DNA of 12,714 bases from Hyphomicrobiales bacterium (GTDB lineage: Bacteria; Pseudomonadota; Alphaproteobacteria; Rhizobiales; Aestuariivirgaceae), in NCBI GenBank assembly GCA_027031305.1, contig JALVRJ010000270.1:1-12714 (forward strand). The letters are read 5' to 3'. The translations under genes were made by a program, and so were the position numbers. The notes beneath the pieces were generated by a model. It was given only the letters and a program-made list of their open reading frames with translations. It searched no databases and had not been told where the DNA came from. This document shows positions 5,649 through 12,714 of this stretch, piece by piece (within the stretch, counting starts at the first letter, position 1; every line of letters starts with the position of its first letter).

Positions 5649-7103
5649 ATGACCGCGAACACTTCCATTCTGAGCAAGGCCCTGCGCGCCGGTTTCGTCT
5701 CCCTGGGCCTGATCGCCGGCGCGGCGATGCTCGCCGAAACGACGGGGGGCAACCCGCTGGTGGCCACGGCACGGGCCGAAACCCAACGGCTGGTCAAGAT
5801 CGGCCTGCACAAGTCGGCCGTGGTGCGCCTGCCGGCGGGGGTGAAGGACGTGCTGGTGGGCAACCCGGAAGTTGCCGACGTCGTGCTGCGGTCGAAGCGC
5901 ACACTGTACATCTTCGCCCGCAAGCTGGGCCAGACGAACGTTTTCCTGCTCGACAGGAACGGCAATCCGCTGAGCAGGATCGACCTGCTGGTGGCGATCA
6001 ATCTCAAGCCACTGCAGAAGCTGATAGGGGAAGTGCTGCCCAACGCCAACATCCGTGTGAAGACGATGGAGAACCAGATTCTCCTCTCGGGCACGGTGAA
6101 GACCCCGGCGCAAGCGAACAAGGCGCTGCAACTGGCACAGAATTTCGCCTCGTCCATCGGCCAGGAAATGCTGGCCACCAAGGGCAACGATCAGAAGATC
6201 CTGAAGGTGGTCAACGCCATTCGCATCACCGGCAAGGATCAGGTGATGATCAAGGTGCGGCTGGCCGAGATACAGCGCACCGTCATAAAGCAGTTGCGCG
6301 CCAACATCAGCCAGTTCAACTTCAGCAAGGGGAACCTGACCGGCGTCATCGGCATGGTCTTTCCCTTCTCGCTGGGCAACGAGATCAGCAACGCCTACGC
6401 GGGCTTTTCCCTGAACGGCAATCCGTCCGTGGATGGCTTCCTGCAAATGCTGGAGCGCGATGGGCTGATGCGCCTGCTGGCCGAGCCGACGCTGACCGCC
6501 ATTTCCGGCGAGGCGGCCAACTTCATCGCCGGTGGCGAGGTGCCGGTGCTGACCGGTATCGACATGTTTGGGCGCTACACCTACAAGTTCAAGGAGTTCG
6601 GTGTCATCCTGGGCTTTTCGCCGCTGGTGCTTTCGGAGGGACGCATCTCGCTGAAGGTGAACGTGGAAGTGAGCGAACTGAGCAGCCGCTATTCACTGCC
6701 CATCGATGACAAGGTGAGCGTGCCGGGCTTCGAGAAGCGCAAGGCGGAAACCACCGTCGAGCTGCCTTCCGGTGGCACGCTGGCGCTGGCCGGCATGATC
6801 CGCGAGCAGACCAAGCACAACATCGACGGCGTGCCGGGGCTGAAGAACCTGCCCATCCTGGGCGCCCTGTTCCGCTCGCGCGATTTCCAGTCGGAGCAGA
6901 CGGAACTGGTGGTTCTGGCCACGCCCTACATCGTCAAGCCACGCAACGAAAAGCATTTCCGCACGCCCATCGACCGCCTGAACACGGCCTCCGACATCCA
7001 GTCCTTCTTCCTGGGCCGACTGCACCGGCTTTACGGTGGAGACGTCGGCGCGAAGGGAGGAAAGCGGGTCTACCACGGCGATGTCGGGTTCATCCTGGAC
7101 TGA
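5649..7103 (+). CDS. cpaC: Tad pilus outer-membrane secretin CpaC (RcpA)
   Basis: This 484-aa type II/III secretion-family secretin forms the outer-membrane channel through which the Flp pilus exits. A signal peptide is visible: hydrophobic 16-29 and a likely cleavage after ATARA (residue 43). The N-terminal secretin-associated domain covers about 46-116 (PAGVKDVLVGNPEVADVVL, with RKLGQTNVFLLD at 91-102). A BON-like segment follows at about 118-195 (NANIRVKTMENQILLSGTV). The secretin core runs from about 265 to 432, with LLAEPTLTAISGEAANFIAGGEVPVL (276-301) in part, FGVILGFSP (317-325), and the closing GVPGLKNLPILGALFRS (394-410) with QTELVVLATPYIVKP (417-431). The ATG at 5649 has GGAG nine bases upstream. 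The C-terminal tail (432-484) follows the secretin core. Confidence 0.97.
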   Translation: MTANTSILSKALRAGFVSLGLIAGAAMLAETTGGNPLVATARAETQRLVKIGLHKSAVVRLPAGVKDVLVGNPEVADVVLRSKRTLYIFARKLGQTNVFLLDRNGNPLSRIDLLVAINLKPLQKLIGEVLPNANIRVKTMENQILLSGTVKTPAQANKALQLAQNFASSIGQEMLATKGNDQKILKVVNAIRITGKDQVMIKVRLAEIQRTVIKQLRANISQFNFSKGNLTGVIGMVFPFSLGNEISNAYAGFSLNGNPSVDGFLQMLERDGLMRLLAEPTLTAISGEAANFIAGGEVPVLTGIDMFGRYTYKFKEFGVILGFSPLVLSEGRISLKVNVEVSELSSRYSLPIDDKVSVPGFEKRKAETTVELPSGGTLALAGMIREQTKHNIDGVPGLKNLPILGALFRSRDFQSEQTELVVLATPYIVKPRNEKHFRTPIDRLNTASDIQSFFLGRLHRLYGGDVGAKGGKRVYHGDVGFILD

Positions 7104-7140
7104 CCGCGGCCGAAGCAGCATTCGAGCAGGAGAAACGGTG

Positions 7141-7821
7141 ATGAAACGGATTTTCGGGATCGGATCGGCCTTCGTGGTGGCCTTGCTGCTGGCCGGATGC
7201 TCCGACCAGTTCTACGACGAGCGCATACAGGGATATCAGCCCGAGCTGCCACATCAGGTCTATCCCATCGAAGTGGTCAAGGGAATGGTGCGGATGCGCC
7301 TTTCCGCTCGCGGTGGCGCGCTGTCGATGCGCGAGCGGGCGGCGGTGCGGCGGCTGGCCTATGACGCAGCCTCGCTGACCTCGCCGGTGGTCGTCACGCG
7401 GCCGGCGGGGTCGGTGAGCGCGGAAGTGCGGGCGGCGGAAATCACCACGCTGCTGACGCGCGACGGGGTGGCGGCGGAGCGCATCGTGCACCGGGCCAGC
7501 GGCAAGGCCTCGGACATCAGCATCTCCTATGCCCGCAAGATCGCCGTCACCAAGGAATGCGGCGACTGGTCGCAGCCGCTCACCCACAGCAACCAGAACC
7601 GGCTGTATCCGAACTTCGGCTGCGTGCAGCAACACAACATTGCCGCGCAGGTGGACAACCCGGAGGATTTCGAACGCCCGCGGACGCTGGACGCACCGGA
7701 CGCCGACGCGCGCAACGTCTCGATGAAGAAATATCGCGAGGCGAAGGATTACACCTCCGAGTGGCCCGGCGGCGTGAGGGTGAAGATCAACGAGGGCATC
7801 AGGGCCCAGGTCAACAAGTAA
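7141..7821 (+). CDS. cpaD: Tad pilus biogenesis lipoprotein CpaD
   Basis: This 226-aa outer-membrane lipoprotein is a CpaD-family partner of the secretin, required for pilus assembly in Caulobacter. The lipobox LAGC ends at Cys20 after a short basic and hydrophobic signal (MKRIFGIGSAFVVALLL). Ser at +2 fits sorting to the outer membrane. The family core is in the second half: CGDWSQP (140-146), NFGCVQQHNIAAQVDNPEDF (158-177) and the Pro-Arg that follows. Cys140 and Cys161 could form a disulfide in the periplasm; this is inferred. The ATG at 7141 is preceded by AGGAGA with good spacing, and it is the only start that puts the lipobox in place. It follows cpaC by 37 bp. Confidence 0.93.
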   Translation: MKRIFGIGSAFVVALLLAGCSDQFYDERIQGYQPELPHQVYPIEVVKGMVRMRLSARGGALSMRERAAVRRLAYDAASLTSPVVVTRPAGSVSAEVRAAEITTLLTRDGVAAERIVHRASGKASDISISYARKIAVTKECGDWSQPLTHSNQNRLYPNFGCVQQHNIAAQVDNPEDFERPRTLDAPDADARNVSMKKYREAKDYTSEWPGGVRVKINEGIRAQVNK

Positions 7822-7833
7822 GGAATGTCAGTT

Positions 7834-7843
7834 GGGAGAGAGG
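7834..7843 (+). promoter_or_regulatory. Shine-Dalgarno deciding the cpaE start
   Basis: GGGAGAGAGG ends three bases before the ATG at 7847. An upstream in-frame TTG at 7832 would put this purine-rich site inside the gene, so the ATG is preferred. A weaker AGGA at 7821-7824 could serve the TTG. Confidence 0.7.
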
Positions 7844-7846
7844 ATC

Positions 7847-9130
7847 ATGCAGGCAGCCGGCAACATGAAGAGCGCCGCCGAGCCGCAGGTGCAGGGCCTG
7901 CCGCCCCTGCCGGCCATCAACGTGCACTTCTTCGCCGAAACCCCGCAGGGGGCGGAGCTGTTCCGGCGCACGGCGATGGACCGGCTGATGCGCCGGCCGC
8001 ACGTGGAGGTGTTCGAGGGCGGCATTCCCGCCGCCGTCGCGGCCTACGAACAGGAAACCTCGCCGGAGTTGCTGGTGCTGGAAAGCACGGCCGATCGCGA
8101 GGCGCTGTTCGCGCAGCTGGCGGCGTTGGCGGAGGTGGTGGTGCCCACCACCCAGGTGGTGGTGGTGGGCCACATCAACGACCTCTACCTGTATCGCGAC
8201 CTGCTGAACGAGGGCGTGCGCGACTATCTGGCCATGCCGCTGGACGTGCACGCCCTGCTGACCTCGCTGTCGGGCATCTTCATCGCCGAGGCGGAAAACC
8301 CGGTCGGGCGCATCGTCTCGTTCATCGGTGCGAAAGGCGGCGCGGGGTCATCGGCCATCGCGCATAACGTCAGCTGGCTGTTGTCGCGGAAATACAAGAT
8401 CAAGACGGCGCTGGCCGACCTCGACCTGGCCTATGGCACGGCCGGACTGGACTTCGAGGCCTCGCCGGCGCAGGGCATTCTCGACGCGCTTGCCGGGATC
8501 GACCGGCTGGACGCCAACATGATCGACAAGCTGCTGCACAAGTGCTCCGAGCACCTGATGCTGCTGGCCTCCCCGTGCTCGCTGGAGGAAATTCCACCCA
8601 TCGAGGAGCAGCAGCTGGCGGGCATCCTGGACGTCATGCGCGAGGTGGTGGCGCTGACCGTGCTCGACCTGCCCAGCACCTGGAGCAACTGGATGCGCGC
8701 GGCCATCATTCAGTCGGAGCTGGTGGTGGTGACCTCCACCCCGGAGCTGGCGGCGCTGCGCAACACCAAGGCCTTGCTGGACAACATACGCAACCTGCGG
8801 CCGAACGAGGAACCGCCGCTGCTGGTGCTCAACCAGGTTGATCCGGACCTGCCGCAGGTGCCGGCCGAGCAGTTCGCCGCCACGGTTGGGGTGAAGGACT
8901 GGCTGGAGATTCCATACGAGCCCGACCTGTTTGGCGAGGCGGCGCTGGAGGGCGTGCTGCCCCTGGAGAAGGACCCGGAGGGCAAGCTGGCCGAGGCCTG
9001 CGAGATCATCGCCGCGCGCATCGCCGGGGTCGAGCCGCCGAAAAAGGAAGGCCGGAAATCCCTGGCGCTGGATCTGCTCAAGCCGTTGCTGGAGAGATTC
9101 CAGCCCGGCAAGGGAAAATCCAGCAAGTAA
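7847..9130 (+). CDS. cpaE: Tad pilus assembly ATPase-like protein CpaE (TadZ family)
   Basis: This 427-aa protein of the ParA/MinD superfamily places the Tad pilus machine in the cell, at the pole in Caulobacter. Residues about 22-145 look like a degenerate response-regulator receiver. The usual phospho-Asp position appears to be Glu79 (PELLVLES), and the usual Lys-Pro near the end reads AMPL (129-132), so classic phosphorylation is unlikely. The ATPase half begins at 155 with the deviant P-loop GAKGGAGSSA (161-170). Lys163, the signature Lys, is kept, while the second P-loop Lys is Ser168, as is usual in CpaE. The switch region is ADLDLAYGTAGLDF (190-203), and LTVLDLPSTWS (270-280) is the Walker B side. 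A basic tail (399-427) may be amphipathic. The start is the ATG at 7847 rather than the TTG at 7832. It follows cpaD by 25 bp. Confidence 0.94.
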   Translation: MQAAGNMKSAAEPQVQGLPPLPAINVHFFAETPQGAELFRRTAMDRLMRRPHVEVFEGGIPAAVAAYEQETSPELLVLESTADREALFAQLAALAEVVVPTTQVVVVGHINDLYLYRDLLNEGVRDYLAMPLDVHALLTSLSGIFIAEAENPVGRIVSFIGAKGGAGSSAIAHNVSWLLSRKYKIKTALADLDLAYGTAGLDFEASPAQGILDALAGIDRLDANMIDKLLHKCSEHLMLLASPCSLEEIPPIEEQQLAGILDVMREVVALTVLDLPSTWSNWMRAAIIQSELVVVTSTPELAALRNTKALLDNIRNLRPNEEPPLLVLNQVDPDLPQVPAEQFAATVGVKDWLEIPYEPDLFGEAALEGVLPLEKDPEGKLAEACEIIAARIAGVEPPKKEGRKSLALDLLKPLLERFQPGKGKSSK

Positions 9131-9163
9131 CGGGACAACAACAAGCGGGAAAGAACAACGGCC

Positions 9164-10608
<1,445 letters not shown>

Positions 10609-10609
<1 letters not shown>

Positions 10610-10638
10610 TCCGGCACGGACTGCCGCCGACGCCGGAT
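10609..10638 (+). repeat. Hairpin at the cpaF-tadB junction
   Basis: ATCCGGC (10609-10615), which includes the last base of the cpaF stop codon, pairs exactly with GCCGGAT (10632-10638) across a 16-base loop. There is no T-run, so it is more likely an mRNA stability or processing element than a terminator. tadB starts 32 bases further on. Confidence 0.4.
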
Positions 10639-10670
10639 GGGTCAAAGCACGGGACGACGAGGCACACCAA

Positions 10671-11675
10671 ATGGAATGGCTGATATTGCTGATCATCGCG
10701 CTCGCCGTGGGGGGGGTCGTCTGGGCCGTCATGGAAAGCCTGAACGAGCGTTCCTCCGCCCGGCGACTGGAAATGATCGCGTCGGGCAGTGAACCGCGGA
10801 AGGAAGAAAAGGGGCTGATCCAGCGCCTGCTGCATTCGACCAAGGACGACCGCCGCCGCAAGCTGGAGGAAAGCCTGCGCACGCTGGACGAGAAGAGCTC
10901 GCAGAAAAAGCGCGTGACCCTTCGTCAGCGGCTGCAACGCGCCGGGCTGCACCTGTCGACGACGCAATTCCTGCTTTTCGCCGCGTCACTGGGCGTGGGG
11001 CTGGGCCTCGTGGGCCTGTTGATCGGGGCGATGATCTTCGATTTCCAGAGCGGGCTGATCATCGGCCTTGCGATGCTGGGCGTCGGCGGCGTCGGCCTGC
11101 CCCTGTGGATGCTGCGTTTTCTCAGCCAGCGGCGCATGAACAAGTTTCTGCACCACTTGCCCGACGCCATCGAGCTGATGGTGCGCGGGCTGCGTTCCGG
11201 CCTGCCGGTCACCGACGCGATGAAGACCATCGCCGAGGAAGTGCCCGACCCCGTGGGGCCGGAATTCATGGAGGTGGTGGAAGGACAGAAAATCGGCATC
11301 CCCATCGACAAGGGGCTGGAGCGCATGTACGAGCGCGTGCCACTGCCGGAGGTGAACTTCCTCTACATCGTGTTGTCCATTCAGAAGGAGACCGGCGGCA
11401 ACCTGTCCGAGGCGCTGTCCAATCTTTCGACCGTGCTGCGTTCGCGCAAGGCCATGAAGCTGAAGGTAAAGGCCATTTCGCAGGAAGCGAAGGTTTCGGC
11501 CTTCATCATCGGCGCCATTCCCGTCGTGCTCATTGGCGCGCTGGCCTTTCTCAACCCGGGCTATCTCACACCCATGTACACCACCTCCTCGGGCAAGATG
11601 GCCAGCATGGCCGCCGCCTTCTGGATGGCCATGGGCGTGCTGATCATGCGCAAGATCATCAACTTCAAGTTCTAG
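10671..11675 (+). CDS. tadB: Tad pilus inner-membrane platform protein TadB
   Basis: This 334-aa inner-membrane protein belongs to the type II secretion F (T2SSF) family. With TadC it forms the platform on which CpaF acts. A first membrane segment is at about 3-21, followed by a charged cytoplasmic stretch (22-95, many Arg, Lys and Glu) and two close membrane segments at about 98-121 and 127-149. The T2SSF domain (about 160-290) has the family segment LPDAIELMVRGLRSGLPVTDAM (163-184) in part, then QKETGGNLSEALSNLSTVLRSR (238-259) in part. Two C-terminal membrane segments are at about 276-294 and 309-327. The ATG at 10671 has ACGAGG eight bases upstream. The length is typical of TadB. Confidence 0.95.
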   Translation: MEWLILLIIALAVGGVVWAVMESLNERSSARRLEMIASGSEPRKEEKGLIQRLLHSTKDDRRRKLEESLRTLDEKSSQKKRVTLRQRLQRAGLHLSTTQFLLFAASLGVGLGLVGLLIGAMIFDFQSGLIIGLAMLGVGGVGLPLWMLRFLSQRRMNKFLHHLPDAIELMVRGLRSGLPVTDAMKTIAEEVPDPVGPEFMEVVEGQKIGIPIDKGLERMYERVPLPEVNFLYIVLSIQKETGGNLSEALSNLSTVLRSRKAMKLKVKAISQEAKVSAFIIGAIPVVLIGALAFLNPGYLTPMYTTSSGKMASMAAAFWMAMGVLIMRKIINFKF

Positions 11676-11679
11676 CCGA

Positions 11680-11710
11680 CGGATCATGGGCTGCTTGGTG
11701 GAAGGATCCG
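11680..11710 (+). repeat. Small inverted repeat between tadB and tadC
   Basis: CGGATC (11680-11685) pairs with GATCCG (11705-11710) over a 19-base loop. The 84-bp tadB-tadC gap is the longest in the operon. There is no T-run and no promoter I can recognise, so the genes are still expected to be co-transcribed. Confidence 0.3.
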
Positions 11711-11759
11711 CCACGAACAGCCGCGCAAGGGCGAAGCATTCGGAACGGAAAAGGCAACC

Positions 11760-12714
11760 ATGGACATTCTCTCTCTCATAGGCCACGTCTTTCAGCCGCA
11801 GACGTTCATCGCGTTGCTGATCGCGGGGTTGGCGTTCCTGTCGGTCATGACGTTGCTGTCAACCTTTCTGGAGCGCCAGGAGCGTCTGAAGCGCGTCGAC
11901 TACGTGGTCAACGAGCGTGAGCGCCTGCGCGCGCAACACCTGGAGAACCTGAAGAAGGAAAGGGAAACCTCGCGGCTGCGGCAAAAGCCCAAGGGCATCG
12001 TGCCGCAGCTGGTGGATGCGCTCAACCTGCGCCAGGCGTTCGACGCGGAAAACACGCGCAAAAAATTGCGCCAGGCGGGCTATCGGCTGGAAAAGCACCT
12101 GGTGATGTTCCTCGCCGCGCGGCTGATCGCGCCGTTCGCGCTGGCCCTGGCGGCCTATCTCTACGCACCCATGCTTCTGGGGGAGGACGCGCCGGCCAAC
12201 AAGGTGCTGGCGGTGGCGCTGGGGGGCTTCCTGGCGGGCAACTTCCTGCCCGGCATCTGGCTGACCAACACCATCAAGAAGCGCCAGGAATCCATCCAGC
12301 AGGCGTGGTCGGACGCGCTGGACCTGCTGCTTATCTGTGTCGAGTCGGGCCAGTCCATCGAGCAGGCCATCAACCGCGTGTCGCTGGAAATCTCTGCGCA
12401 ATCGCGGCCTCTGGCGGAAGAGTTGCAACTGACCATGGCCGAGCTTTCCTATCTCAACGACCGGCGCCGGGCGCTGGAGAATCTGGCCCAGCGCACCAAT
12501 CTGCCGACGGTGAAATCGGTGGTGACGGCGATGGTGCAATCGGAGCGCTACGGCACGCCCCTGGCCCAGGCCCTGCGGGCGCTGGCCAAGGAGAATCGCG
12601 AGGAGCGGATGCAGCTGATCGAGAAAAAGGCCGCCGCCCTGCCGCCCAAGCTCACCGTGCCGCTGGTGCTGTTCTTCCTGCCGGTGATTTTCGTCGTGCT
12701 GCTGGGGCCGGCGG
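11760..12714 (+). CDS. tadC: Tad pilus inner-membrane platform protein TadC, cut by the window's right edge
   Basis: This open frame of 318 codons has no stop before the end of the window. It is a second T2SSF-family membrane protein, paired with TadB. Membrane segments lie at about 14-34, 115-137, 148-168 and 297-317. A charged, Arg/Glu-rich segment (38-80) follows the first. The T2SSF domain (about 184-315) shows the family features: DALDLLLICVESGQSIEQAI (185-204) and QRTNLPTVKSVVTAMVQSER (244-263), ending in the typical KLTVPLVLFFLPVIFVVLLG (297-316). Only a few residues should be missing. The ATG at 11760 is preceded by GGAAAAGG at close spacing. Confidence 0.93.
   Translation, partial: MDILSLIGHVFQPQTFIALLIAGLAFLSVMTLLSTFLERQERLKRVDYVVNERERLRAQHLENLKKERETSRLRQKPKGIVPQLVDALNLRQAFDAENTRKKLRQAGYRLEKHLVMFLAARLIAPFALALAAYLYAPMLLGEDAPANKVLAVALGGFLAGNFLPGIWLTNTIKKRQESIQQAWSDALDLLLICVESGQSIEQAINRVSLEISAQSRPLAEELQLTMAELSYLNDRRRALENLAQRTNLPTVKSVVTAMVQSERYGTPLAQALRALAKENREERMQLIEKKAAALPPKLTVPLVLFFLPVIFVVLLGPA

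Noticed and set aside
8127..8170. GGTGGT/CCACCACC repeats that can form strong hairpins inside cpaE
   Set aside because: They encode a Val-rich beta strand (EVVVPTTQVVVVGH) with GTG codons, so simple codon bias explains them.

Overview
The window reads as a chromosomal segment of a GC-rich alphaproteobacterium. Evidence for this is the alphaproteobacterial type of FabI and GshB, a cpaBCDEF-tadBC gene order like that of Caulobacter and rhizobia, and an exact CtrA-type half-site (TTAACCAT) in front of the pilus operon. I cannot fix the genus. There are no rRNA or tRNA genes, CRISPR arrays, insertion sequences or prophage genes that I can see, and the base composition looks uniform.

Region 1 (1-2574, minus strand) is a small metabolic gene group transcribed leftwards: pdxH (pyridoxamine 5'-phosphate oxidase), an SDR-family oxidoreductase of unknown substrate, and gshB (glutathione synthetase). 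The SDR and gshB are 21 bp apart and almost certainly co-transcribed. pdxH is 95 bp upstream of the SDR, and a perfect 9-bp inverted repeat lies in that gap. A GC-rich 12-bp inverted repeat follows gshB at the left edge.

Region 2 (2575-4630, plus strand) starts with a 211-bp divergent intergenic region carrying a long inverted repeat. It is followed by fabI (enoyl-ACP reductase), a weak intrinsic-terminator candidate, and a stand-alone CpdA-like class III metallophosphodiesterase. The latter has an unusual Arg in place of the catalytic His of the GNHD motif. A strong rho-independent terminator closes this part.

Region 3 (4631-12714, plus strand) is a Tad (tight adherence, type IVc pilus) assembly operon: cpaB, cpaC (secretin), cpaD (lipoprotein), cpaE (ParA/MinD-like localisation ATPase), cpaF (secretion ATPase), tadB and tadC (inner-membrane platform). 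tadC is cut by the right edge a few residues before its expected end. Neither the major pilin gene (pilA/flp) nor the prepilin peptidase (cpaA) precedes cpaB, so both must lie elsewhere. The 170 bp upstream of cpaB hold CtrA-like motifs in opposed orientations, suggesting cell-cycle control of piliation as in Caulobacter.

Most of the window is well-known biology. I found no convincing undescribed system. The items most worth a second look are the regulatory architecture before cpaB, the altered GNRD motif in the phosphodiesterase, and the altered P-loop of CpaE.
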